Of a stretch of 64,000 bases of DNA, positions 35,422 to 43,573 are shown in pieces (positions within the stretch are counted from its first letter, which is position 1; every line of letters begins with the position of its first letter). Where the stretch lies: NCBI RefSeq assembly GCF_018390735.1, contig NZ_JAHBCL010000019.1, positions 1 through 64,000 on the forward strand. The letters run 5' to 3'. Below the pieces are notes generated by a model. That model made no database searches. It had not been told where the DNA came from and saw nothing but the letters and a program-made list of their open reading frames with translations. The DNA comes from Fusibacter paucivorans (GTDB taxonomy: Bacteria > Bacillota > Clostridia > Peptostreptococcales > Acidaminobacteraceae). The position numbers and the translations under genes are program-made.

Positions 35422-36843
35422 TTAAAGCGATTTGAAAATTTGTGTTGATACCGTAAATATAAAGGCGACACCAATGTCTTGATTGCTGTAAACTTCAATG
35501 GTTTCATGATGTGCTTTAATAATTTCCCTCACGATGGAAAGTCCTAGGCCCGAGGAAGTCTTTTCAAGTCCTCTCGATTTATCGAGCTTCGAAAATCGAT
35601 CCCAGATCACAGAGAGTTCCTTCTCATCCAAAACACGACCGGTATTGCTGATTCCAACATAGTATTTATCATTTTTAAGCTCTGTACGAATGCTGATGGC
35701 GCCATCTTCCTCGACAAATTTTGTTGCATTGTCCAACAGGTTATAGACGACGCGCTGAATAGAGGCAAGATCACCGTGTGCCAGTACCTTTTCTTTTGAA
35801 AATTCAATGGTCAATTTAATACGTTTTTTAATAATCTTCTGTTCAAAACTATCCAGTACATTTAAAATGACATTGCTTAGATCGAAATCTGTCTTATTGA
35901 GGATCAATGCACCGCTTTCCATTTTTGATAAATCTAACAGGTCATTGATCATTTTAATCAGGCGCTCGCTTTCATTTTTAACAATATTCAAGTAGCGTTC
36001 CTGCTTGTCGGCCTCAATTGTCCCGTCCAAAATGCCAATCGTATAGCCTTTGATTGTCGTTAACGGCGTTCTGAGATCATGTGACAGGCTTGAAATAAAC
36101 ATGCGCTTTGTATTTTCCTGCTGATTGAGTTCATCTGCCATGAGATTAAAGCTGTTCGCCAGCTCCCCTAATTCATCTTTTCGATTGATGATAATCTTCT
36201 TGTCGAAATTACCTTCTGAAATATATTTTGCCGCATCGTTAATAACTTTAATTTCATAGCCCATACGCTGGGTAATGAGAAAGATCAGCACGACTGCCAA
36301 ACAGCCGGAAAGCGCTAATGAGAAGAAAATGATAACCGACACTTTTGAAATGGTATCTTCTATTTCAGGCATTGGCACATTAATGAACATGGCATAAATG
36401 CTGTTGCCAAGATGAAAAGGATACCCTACTCTTAGTATACGGTCTTCATAGACCCCTTCGTAGATCACTTCTCTTCGGGTTGTATCGCCGCTAAAAACGG
36501 TAACGATGTCTTCCATCAGATTCGGCATACTGGAAATCGAATCGGCATCGAGATCATTGGAAGTTTTATAAAGTTCACCCGTTTCTGAAATCAGCCAAAT
36601 ATTGGCGCCTGTGTAGCCATCGAGTATCAAAATCTGGTCTTGAAGCAAGTCGAGACTAATGGTATTAAAATACTGCTCATTCACGACTTTCTCAAAATTA
36701 GCGGCCCTTTTTTCAATCAGTTCCGATTCATTGTTTATAAAATAATACTCGAGTACACTGCGCACACCAATAATAATAAAGATGAAAGAGATCAAAAATA
36801 TCATGATGTAAATAAACGCAAATTTATGGAAAATTGTTTTCAT
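35422..36843 (-). CDS. Membrane sensor histidine kinase (CssS-like context)
   Basis: About 473 residues. Two membrane helices (IYIMIFLISFIFIIIGVRS near residue 10 and VIIFFSLALSGCLAVVLIFLI near 170) flank an outer sensor of about 140 residues. HAMP follows, then HisKA with the phospho-acceptor in SSLSHDLRTPLTTIKGY and an ATPase domain with NLLDNATKF and SGLGLSIVREII. It pairs with the response regulator just upstream. The hsp20 and htrA genes follow within 60 nt, the arrangement expected for a secretion-stress system such as CssRS. ATG 36843 has GAGG 5-6 nt before it. Confidence 0.92.
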   Translation of the reverse strand: MKTIFHKFAFIYIMIFLISFIFIIIGVRSVLEYYFINNESELIEKRAANFEKVVNEQYFNTISLDLLQDQILILDGYTGANIWLISETGELYKTSNDLDADSISSMPNLMEDIVTVFSGDTTRREVIYEGVYEDRILRVGYPFHLGNSIYAMFINVPMPEIEDTISKVSVIIFFSLALSGCLAVVLIFLITQRMGYEIKVINDAAKYISEGNFDKKIIINRKDELGELANSFNLMADELNQQENTKRMFISSLSHDLRTPLTTIKGYTIGILDGTIEADKQERYLNIVKNESERLIKMINDLLDLSKMESGALILNKTDFDLSNVILNVLDSFEQKIIKKRIKLTIEFSKEKVLAHGDLASIQRVVYNLLDNATKFVEEDGAISIRTELKNDKYYVGISNTGRVLDEKELSVIWDRFSKLDKSRGLEKTSSGLGLSIVREIIKAHHETIEVYSNQDIGVAFIFTVSTQIFKSL

Positions 36844-36906
36844 AGTTTCCTCAATCAATTGGGCTGTGATCGTCAGTAAAAAGCCGCCACAGCCTCAAGT
36901 CATTCT

Positions 36907-37593
36907 TTAGTCCAATTTAAATTTATAGCCAACGCCCCAGACTGTCTTTATTTCCCAACCATTTTCAGGCTGATCCAACTTTTCTCTCAACCGTTTAATG
37001 TGTACGTCAACCGTTCGCGTTTCCCCAAAGAAATCATAGCCCCAGATATGATCTAAAAGCTGTTCTCTCGTGAAAACGCGGTTTGGATGTGTTACTAAGT
37101 AATTCAGCAGTTCAATTTCCTTAGGCGGTAATTCAATGGTTTCACCATGATAAACGATATTGTAATCTGTCATGTTAATCGTTAGATTTGGTACAGAAAC
37201 AACCCCTTCAATCTCTTGTTTGTCTGTTGTCTGATATCTTCTGATGACAGCTTTAACACGAGCGGTCAGTTCTTTCGGTTCAAAGGGTTTTACGATATAG
37301 TCATCTGCGCCAAGTTCCAGCCCCAGTACTTTGTCAAAGGTCTCATCTTTCGCCGTAATCATAATAACGGGAACCGTGCTGATTTTTCTAATTTCTTTTA
37401 AAGTGTCATAACCATCTATACCCGGCATCATAATGTCCAGTAGAACGAGGTCTGGTGCATTGGCTTTAAAGGCCTCCAGTCCTTTTTCGCCGCTTTCATA
37501 AAGTTCTGTAACGTAGCCCTCTTTTGTTAAATACAGGCTTATCAGTTCCCTGATGTTTTCATCATCATCGACAATAAAAATCTTCTTATTCAT
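36907..37593 (-). CDS. OmpR-family response regulator (CssR-like context)
   Basis: 228 residues. The receiver domain has DDDEN near residue 8, the phospho-Asp in LVLLDIMMPG near residue 52, and PVIMITAK and ADDYIVKPF. The C-terminal winged helix includes LPPKEIELLNYLVTHPNRVFTREQLLDHIWGYDF and TVDVHIKRLREKL. ATG 37593 has AAGGAGG six nt upstream. The gene lies 63 nt before its kinase gene. It likely activates hsp20-htrA downstream; no direct repeat operator was identified. Confidence 0.93.
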   Translation of the reverse strand: MNKKIFIVDDDENIRELISLYLTKEGYVTELYESGEKGLEAFKANAPDLVLLDIMMPGIDGYDTLKEIRKISTVPVIMITAKDETFDKVLGLELGADDYIVKPFEPKELTARVKAVIRRYQTTDKQEIEGVVSVPNLTINMTDYNIVYHGETIELPPKEIELLNYLVTHPNRVFTREQLLDHIWGYDFFGETRTVDVHIKRLREKLDQPENGWEIKTVWGVGYKFKLD

Positions 37594-37645
37594 TGTAACC
37601 TCCTTACCCAATACCCGTTTATTTTGATCTTTTATTTCCGTGATA

Positions 37646-37677
37646 CTAAAAAAGAGCATTTAATCTTAAATGCTCTT
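37646..37677 (-). terminator. Intrinsic terminator of the M18 peptidase gene
   Basis: A perfect 12-bp stem AAGAGCATTTAA (37652-37663) with TTAAATGCTCTT (37666-37677) is followed by six T residues on the minus strand. Confidence 0.82.
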
Positions 37678-37748
37678 AGTTTACTTAATCTAACTTATAT
37701 TATACAACATTTCTACCTACATATCTATTTAGATATGTGAATAAACTT

Positions 37749-39152
37749 TTAACGATTGAGAAAGGCATGATAGGCTTTGTAAGTCATATAAAGGTCTGCT
37801 TTGCTAATAACTTCATAAGGCGCATGCATACTGATGACCGGGACACCGCAGTCAATGACTTCCGCATTGGCATTGGCTAAAATGTAAGCGATGGTGCCGC
37901 CGCCGCCCTGATCGACTTTGCCGAGTTCACCAATCTGCCAAACGATGCTGGCATCATCGAAAAGACGCGCCACTTCACTCAAGAATTCCGCATTGGCATC
38001 ATTGCAGCTGTACTTACCGCGTGCGCCAGTATATTTTGCAAGCTGAACCCCCCTGCCCATCATGGCTGAATTGCTTTTTTCGTATGCACTTGCATAGTTA
38101 GGATCAAAAGCCGCGCCGACATCGCCAGAGAGCACTTTTGAATTAGAAATCGCACGTCTGAGATACAGGTCATTATACTGGCCTTCCTGCAACAAGATGA
38201 GCTCGGCCAAGATATTTTCAAAATAGCGTGATTCAGAACCCGTATTACCTTGACTGCCAACTTCCTCTTTGTCCATGAACATGCCCACCGCTGTTGTTTC
38301 AACTTCACCAAGTGCCAGCATTGCTGCTACACCCGCGTAGGAACAAACGCGGTCATCATGTGCATAAGCCGAAATCATGCTGCGGTCAAGCCCCATGTCA
38401 CGCGCTTTTCCCGCCGGTACAATTTCAAATTCAGCTGTTATAAAATCTTGCTCTGTGATGCCATATTTTTCATTTAGCAATTTCAACATGTTTGCCTTAA
38501 TGCGATCTTTTGCATCTTTATCGCCAATACCGCGATTGCCGATGAGTACATTGAGCTTTTCACCTTGAACACCTTCAGCCAGCGTTTTTGTCTGCTGATC
38601 TTTTGCAAGGTGAATCAAAAGGTCTGTTATTGCGAAAATAGGATCTTCATCAGACTCACCAATAACGATATCGCGTTTTTCCCCATCCTTTGTAAAGACG
38701 ACACCATGAATTGCAAGCGGCGTTGTCGTCCACTGGTACTTTTTGATGCCGCCGTAGTAATGTGTTTTTAAGAAAGCCATCTCCGCATCTTCATAAAGTG
38801 GAAAAGGTTTGAGATCTAATCTCGGTGCATCAATATGTGCGCCGACAATATGAACGCCTGCTTTTATCGGCTTATCGCCGATGTTAAAGAGTAGTACAGC
38901 TTTGTCTCTGTTAATTGCATAAATCCGAGAACCTTTTGTCAGTGTTTTTTTGCCGTCAATAAACAGATCGATTGATTCGTAGCCCGCAGCTTCTGCCAGT
39001 CTTACGATTTCTCGAACACTTTCTCGTTCCGTCTTTGAAAAATCCAAAAATTGTTTATAGTCTTCTGAAAATGCAAAACATTTTTCTATTTCATGTTCAT
39101 CCATGGTATCCCATGCATTTTTAAACGTATGCTTTAATTGATCCTGTTCCAT
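37749..39152 (-). CDS. M18 family aminopeptidase
   Basis: 467-residue cytosolic zinc aminopeptidase. Metal-site blocks: VGAHIDAPRLDLKP near residue 104, MDKEEVGSQG near residue 300 with the catalytic and ligand Glu, and ISMHAPYEV near residue 443 with the last His. QGGGGTIAYILA near residue 415 is typical of the family. It removes N-terminal residues (aspartyl or broad specificity) from peptides. It has its own promoter and terminator, so it is monocistronic. Confidence 0.93.
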   Translation of the reverse strand: MEQDQLKHTFKNAWDTMDEHEIEKCFAFSEDYKQFLDFSKTERESVREIVRLAEAAGYESIDLFIDGKKTLTKGSRIYAINRDKAVLLFNIGDKPIKAGVHIVGAHIDAPRLDLKPFPLYEDAEMAFLKTHYYGGIKKYQWTTTPLAIHGVVFTKDGEKRDIVIGESDEDPIFAITDLLIHLAKDQQTKTLAEGVQGEKLNVLIGNRGIGDKDAKDRIKANMLKLLNEKYGITEQDFITAEFEIVPAGKARDMGLDRSMISAYAHDDRVCSYAGVAAMLALGEVETTAVGMFMDKEEVGSQGNTGSESRYFENILAELILLQEGQYNDLYLRRAISNSKVLSGDVGAAFDPNYASAYEKSNSAMMGRGVQLAKYTGARGKYSCNDANAEFLSEVARLFDDASIVWQIGELGKVDQGGGGTIAYILANANAEVIDCGVPVISMHAPYEVISKADLYMTYKAYHAFLNR

Positions 39153-39186
39153 ACAGTTCCCTCTCTTTCTGCTATTTGTTAATCAT

Positions 39187-39215
39187 ATTGTACGACAATT
39201 TTTATAGACGTACAA
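39187..39215 (-). promoter_or_regulatory. Sigma-A promoter of the M18 peptidase gene
   Basis: On the minus strand TTGTAC (39215-39210) and TACAAT (39192-39187) are 17 bp apart, about 35 nt before the ATG. Confidence 0.65.
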
Positions 39216-39254
39216 ATTATTAAACAAAATGTAATATGACATGACTTGCAACAT

Positions 39255-39279
39255 GAGAAAAGACAGTCCTTTTGGACTG
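39255..39279 (-). terminator. Short terminator after the DegU-like gene
   Basis: CAGTCC (39264-39269) and GGACTG (39274-39279) form a 6-bp stem with a 4-nt loop, followed by TGTCTTTTCTC on the minus strand. Modest strength; it lies 34 nt past the response-regulator stop codon. Confidence 0.5.
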
Positions 39280-39312
39280 CCGCTGTTTGATCATAAGTGT
39301 TGTTAAAGCACA

Positions 39313-39963
39313 TTATAATTTAGATATGTTATTCTTAATCGCATAAAGCGCCGCTTGGGTACGATCGGTAACTTTTATCTTTTTGAAAATATTTGAAACG
39401 TGATTTTTAACCGTTTTTTCGCTGATAAAGAGCTCCGTTGCAATTTCTTTGTTATTGTAGCCTTTTGAAATCAGTTTAATAACCTCATATTCTCTTCTTG
39501 TCAATGATGAATTATTAATTTCTTCTTGCTGCTGGTCTTTTTTCTTATATTCTTTTATTAAAATGCCTGACAGCGTTGGATGAATATAGATATCACCACC
39601 ATTTACCTTCAATATAGCTTTGACGAGTGATGAAACATCGGCGTCCTTTAATACATAACCTTCAGCACCAATATTAACCGTCTCAATAAGGTATTCGGCA
39701 TCTTCATGAATCGTCAGCATGATCACTTTCGTCGCCGGATATTCACTTTTAATAATCTTTAATGCTTCGATTCCGCTTAAATGCGGCATGTTAATATCCA
39801 ATAGGATAACGTCCGGCTTTAATGTCTCCACCAACTCAATGGCTTCATTTCCGTCACTTGCCAATCCAAGTATTTCCAGACTGTCTTCGAGTTCTAAAAG
39901 TTTCTTGATACCTTCTCTGATGAGTACATGATCATCTGCAATGACGAGTTTAACCTTCTCCAT
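39313..39963 (-). CDS. degU: NarL/LuxR-family response regulator (DegU-like)
   Basis: 216 residues. The receiver has ADDHVLIREGIKKLL, the phospho-Asp in DVILLDINMPHLSG and the Lys in YVLKDAD. The C-terminal LuxR helix-turn-helix reads LTRREYEVIKLISKGYNNKEIATELFISEKTVKNHVSNIFKKI. ATG 39963 has GGAGG 5-6 nt upstream and overlaps the kinase gene by 14 nt. The pairing with a DegS-type cytosolic kinase marks it as DegU-like; targets in this organism are unknown. Confidence 0.92.
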   Translation of the reverse strand: MEKVKLVIADDHVLIREGIKKLLELEDSLEILGLASDGNEAIELVETLKPDVILLDINMPHLSGIEALKIIKSEYPATKVIMLTIHEDAEYLIETVNIGAEGYVLKDADVSSLVKAILKVNGGDIYIHPTLSGILIKEYKKKDQQQEEINNSSLTRREYEVIKLISKGYNNKEIATELFISEKTVKNHVSNIFKKIKVTDRTQAALYAIKNNISKL

Positions 39964-41077
39964 GCTTTCCTCCACTTTTATTGTTTGGAATTTGTATGAT
40001 TATTTTAGTGCCCATTCGATCTCGTGTAATGATATTGAAATTGCCATTCAGAAGTTCGACGCGTTCGCGTAGATTATATAACCCAAATCCCTTTCTTGAA
40101 TCCAGAGCGCTCTGAAGATCAAATCCTATACCATCATCTTCAATCTCTAATGCAATCATTTCATGATTAATGATGAGGGAAAATTTTACGTGTTTCGCAT
40201 TGGCATGTTTGAGGATATTCGTAAAGCTCTCTTGTACAATTCGAAAGATCATGAGATTGACCATATTGTCAAGAATTTCTTCTTTTGACTCCATAAACGT
40301 TACAATTTCGATATCATTATTGTCACCAATATCCGTAATTAAACGTTTTACCGTCGGTATCAATCCCAAGTCATCTAAAGACATCGGCATAAGGTCATAA
40401 ATAATGCGTCTGATGTCTTTAAGTGTCGTACGGATATCTTCTTGAATTTCTGCAATTTCCTTTCTCGCCTTCGAAGGGGAGGTTTCTATGATTTTCGACA
40501 AATATTCAGATTTATAAATGATATTTGCCAGATACTGTGCAGGTCCATCGTGCATATCTCTTGAAATACGCTTCTTCTCATTTTCCTGTGCCTCTATAAT
40601 ACGATAATTGACATCTTTTCTCAGGATTTGGTCGCCAATCTGTTCATTGATACTGCTGGTGAGGTATTCAAGTGCAACACTCACTTTTGTTTCCAGCGCT
40701 TCGGATTTGTGGATGACATCTTGTGTATTGGACAATAATCGTTCCAGCTCATTTCGGCGTTCGTTAAGCGCTTTTTCTTCTTTCCGTTTAAGCGATAGCT
40801 CGACTTGAACTTTCTGCGCCAACTCATAAGCTTCTTTAATATCCTTCTCCGTGAATTCATCAAAGTGCGAACTGATGGTGGCAATCATATTGCGCGCCAT
40901 TTTTGACCGTATTTCCAACTTGTCAACTTCGTTAATCGTGAGCGCCAGCTTTGTTTTAATATTATGTAGTTCTTGGGTATAATTCGAAAACTCTCTTCTC
41001 GATTTTTCCGATATTTCAAAGATTTCTTTCTTACCGTCTTCTATGGAATTGACAGTTTTATGAATGATTTCATCCAA
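39950..41077 (-). CDS. degS: Cytosolic sensor histidine kinase (DegS-like)
   Basis: About 375 residues, no membrane helices. The N-terminal 190 residues are a charged coiled-coil sensor region, very similar in pattern to Bacillus DegS (VNSIEDGKKEIFEISEKSRREF, RRNELERLL). The HisKA_3 site is ISRDMHDGPAQYLANI and the ATPase domain has EIEDDGIGFDL and GFGLYNLRERV. The start is uncertain: the only normal codon is TTG at 41077 and has no ribosome site next to it. A good AGAGGTGG lies 30 nt further upstream but is followed by no ATG, GTG or TTG in frame. Confidence 0.9.
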   Translation of the reverse strand: MDEIIHKTVNSIEDGKKEIFEISEKSRREFSNYTQELHNIKTKLALTINEVDKLEIRSKMARNMIATISSHFDEFTEKDIKEAYELAQKVQVELSLKRKEEKALNERRNELERLLSNTQDVIHKSEALETKVSVALEYLTSSINEQIGDQILRKDVNYRIIEAQENEKKRISRDMHDGPAQYLANIIYKSEYLSKIIETSPSKARKEIAEIQEDIRTTLKDIRRIIYDLMPMSLDDLGLIPTVKRLITDIGDNNDIEIVTFMESKEEILDNMVNLMIFRIVQESFTNILKHANAKHVKFSLIINHEMIALEIEDDGIGFDLQSALDSRKGFGLYNLRERVELLNGNFNIITRDRMGTKIIIQIPNNKSGGKHGEG

Positions 41078-41139
41078 GTCCTGATAATTGATATAGCTCT
41101 TCGTAAGACCACCTCTTCACGATACTTAAGATATTATAA

Positions 41140-41174
41140 CATAAAAGCCCACGCTATCATACAGCATGAGCTTT
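41140..41174 (-). terminator. Intrinsic terminator between cheW and degS
   Basis: AAAGCCCACGC (41144-41154) pairs with GCATGAGCTTT (41164-41174) with a few wobbles. It is followed by T residues on both strands, so it may work both ways; on the minus strand it ends the cheW transcript. Confidence 0.65.
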
Positions 41175-41198
41175 TTTGGTATATTAGACCTATAAGCA

Positions 41199-41651
41199 CT
41201 ATAAATCCATTATTTCATCAATTTCATCATCTGTCAAAACGCGCTCGAGATCAACGACGATTATAAGTTCATCCTGATAGACGGCAACTTCTGAAATATA
41301 TTTATTGTCTTTTCGAATTGCAATCATTGGCGGCGGCAATATATTTTTTTCACCAACAGTCATTGATTGTGACGCGTCATCGACGAGAAAACCAATTTGG
41401 ATATCGCCCTTACGAGCAATTAAGATCCTTTGGTTGTCGATGCCTTCGTAAGCCATTTTGAATCGCTTTTTCAGATTGATCACCGGAATAATATCCCCTC
41501 TTAAATTAAGAAGACCCTCGACGTACGCTGGTGCATTTGGCAACGAGGTGATGGATGCAAATTCCGTGATGGATGCTATCTGATTAATGTTTGCCGCAAA
41601 TTTCTCACCGTTTAACTTAAACACAATATACTGTTTATCAGCCATATCCAT
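41199..41651 (-). CDS. cheW: CheW-like chemotaxis coupling protein
   Basis: 150 residues forming a single CheW domain: YIVFKLNGEKFAANINQIASI, then APAYVEGLLNLRGDIIPVINLKKRF and ILPPPMIAIRKDNKYISEVAVYQDELIIVVDLERVL. It normally bridges chemoreceptors and CheA. No other chemotaxis gene is in the window, so its partners are elsewhere. The ATG follows GGGGGG. It is its own unit ending in the terminator at 41140-41174. Confidence 0.93.
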   Translation of the reverse strand: MDMADKQYIVFKLNGEKFAANINQIASITEFASITSLPNAPAYVEGLLNLRGDIIPVINLKKRFKMAYEGIDNQRILIARKGDIQIGFLVDDASQSMTVGEKNILPPPMIAIRKDNKYISEVAVYQDELIIVVDLERVLTDDEIDEIMDL

Positions 41652-41686
41652 TCCCCCCGATATTCATTCTCGCTAGTTTAAAACAG

Positions 41687-41863
41687 CTAGTCCTTATAAA
41701 CGATCTCTATATTGTCCAATTGTTTCCTAAAGCTCTTTCGAAAGGCCGTTAAGTATTCTTCTCTCAATGCCTTTTGTTCAAGCGTCTCTTCTGCAGTAAG
41801 GCCTTCACGCTTTTTCTTATTTGCTAAAAAGCTTATACGATCTAATTTTTCCTGATTTAACAA
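41687..41863 (-). CDS. Short DUF896 (YnzC-like) protein
   Basis: A 58-residue frame on the minus strand starts at a TTG (41863) preceded by GAAGGTGG and ends with TAG at 41687-41689. The protein shows the DUF896 pattern: an N-terminal helix LNQEKLDRISFLANKKKREG, the acidic turn LTAEETLEQKALREEYL and TAFRKSFRKQLDNIEIVYKD. Bacillus YnzC has the same layout, and its small family is linked to SOS or cell-division contexts but is functionally vague. It follows hutH by 18 nt and may be read from that transcript. Confidence 0.85.
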   Translation of the reverse strand: MLNQEKLDRISFLANKKKREGLTAEETLEQKALREEYLTAFRKSFRKQLDNIEIVYKD

Positions 41864-41881
41864 CTTGCCACCTTCTAATCA

Positions 41882-43405
41882 TTACATGGTTAGCGCACCA
41901 ATTTTTGCTTCAATGCGCATGACTATTTCATTAGTTTTAATTATATCATATATTTTGTTAAAATCTATATGCATCACGCGATCTTTATCAATTTTCGAAA
42001 TGTCCTCACGCAAGCGATCGTAGGCAATGCGCGTTCCCACTCCCAGTCTTTCGTGATTCGAAAAGTCTATTGCCTGAGCTGCGGCCAATAATTCAATGCC
42101 AATGACATTTGTCGCATTCTCAATAATGTCTCTGCCATGTCGTGCAGCAATTGTACCCATGCTGACATGGTCTTCCTGATTGGCAGAAGATGGAATAGAA
42201 TCCACACTCGCCGGATGAGCAATTGATTTGTTCTCTGAAACGAGTGCTGCTGCCGCATACTGCGCGATCATAAAACCAGAATGCAGCCCGCCGTTTGGTG
42301 TTAGGAATGCCGGCAAACCGCTGAGCTGCGGATTGACAAGCCGTTCGATACGCCTTTCTGAAACATTTGCCATCTCTGCAACTGCAATCGCTAAATAGTC
42401 AAATGGCAATGCCATTGGCTGTCCATGAAAGTTACCGCCCGAGAACACCACATCATCCTTGGTAAACAAAATAGGATTATCGGTGACGGCATTGATTTCA
42501 ACGCATAGTTTTGATTCGACAAATGCAATAGCATCTTTGCTGGCGCCATGGATCTGAGGAATACATCGAAGCGTATAAGCATCTTGTACGCGAAGTTCAC
42601 CTTGATTTGTCGTCAAATGACTGTCAGAGAGCAGTCGTCTCATATTGGAGGCTGTATCCAGCTGACCTTGATGAGGTCTGACACGATGTAATCGCTCGTC
42701 AAAGGCATCGACAATACCATTAAGTGCTTCTACTGTCATCGCCGCAGCAATATCCAAATGTTTCATGAGCTGCTTGGCATCATAACAATTCAAACAGCCA
42801 ATCGCAGTCATTACCTGCGTGCCGTTAATCAGTGCCAAGCCTTCTTTTTCGCGAAGGGAGACAATTTCGATACCTGCTTTATCCATCGCCTCAGCTCCAG
42901 GCAATCGCTTACCTTTATAGAACGCTTCACCGAGACCAATCATCACCAGCACCATATGTGCAAGCGGTGCTAAATCGCCGCTGGCACCCAGTGATCCTTT
43001 TTCAGGGATAACAGGATGGACACCATTGTTCAACATTTTTACCAGTGTATTGATAATGACAGGCCTTACACCGCTATAACCCTTGATTAAATTATTGACG
43101 CGAAGCAGCATTATTGCGCGCACGACATCTTCGGCAAGCGGTGCACCGACGCCGCATGCATGCGATATGATGAGATTTTTCTGCAATTCAATCGCCTCTT
43201 CTCCAGAAATAACAACATCAGAGAATTTACCAAACCCAGTTGTGATGCCATAGACAACCCGCTGCGTCTCCACGAGTCGTTCGACGTAATCACGGGTTTC
43301 CGAGACTACGGTAATATTTGCATCCTCTATTTTAACGGTTCTGTTATCTCGTGCGACTTGTTTTACCTGTTCTATCGTCAATGATTTTCCATCGAGCATT
43401 ATCAT
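41882..43405 (-). CDS. hutH: Histidine ammonia-lyase
   Basis: 507 residues; removes ammonia from L-histidine to give urocanate, the first step of histidine breakdown. The Ala-Ser-Gly triad that forms the MIO cofactor is in GSLGASGDLAPLAHM (near residue 145). YGITTGFGKF near residue 53 and the QEDHVSMG loop near residue 410 are present. It is about 18 kb from the hutI-ftcD-fchA cluster. The ATG has AGGAGG about 10 nt upstream. A 22-bp dyad ATTGAA-N10-TTCAAT (43443-43464) lies in its leader region. Confidence 0.96.
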   Translation of the reverse strand: MIMLDGKSLTIEQVKQVARDNRTVKIEDANITVVSETRDYVERLVETQRVVYGITTGFGKFSDVVISGEEAIELQKNLIISHACGVGAPLAEDVVRAIMLLRVNNLIKGYSGVRPVIINTLVKMLNNGVHPVIPEKGSLGASGDLAPLAHMVLVMIGLGEAFYKGKRLPGAEAMDKAGIEIVSLREKEGLALINGTQVMTAIGCLNCYDAKQLMKHLDIAAAMTVEALNGIVDAFDERLHRVRPHQGQLDTASNMRRLLSDSHLTTNQGELRVQDAYTLRCIPQIHGASKDAIAFVESKLCVEINAVTDNPILFTKDDVVFSGGNFHGQPMALPFDYLAIAVAEMANVSERRIERLVNPQLSGLPAFLTPNGGLHSGFMIAQYAAAALVSENKSIAHPASVDSIPSSANQEDHVSMGTIAARHGRDIIENATNVIGIELLAAAQAIDFSNHERLGVGTRIAYDRLREDISKIDKDRVMHIDFNKIYDIIKTNEIVMRIEAKIGALTM

Positions 43406-43442
43406 CTGAAAGCTTCCTCCTAAATCCCAATTATTTGAGTTA

Positions 43443-43464
43443 ATTGAATCATTCCAATTTCAAT
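43443..43464. promoter_or_regulatory. Inverted repeat upstream of hutH
   Basis: ATTGAA (43443-43448) and TTCAAT (43459-43464) form a dyad with a 10-bp centre, about 40 nt before the hutH ATG. It could be an operator for a Hut regulator; no regulator gene is adjacent and the match to a known site cannot be tested here. Confidence 0.25.
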
Positions 43465-43573
43465 CCTTACGCGATAATCTATCTTATTTTCATGAACGAA
43501 AAGTCAACATATTTTAGTGAAGGATTAACTCATGGTAATGATGCAATTTCATTATTTGGATTATTGTATCGAA

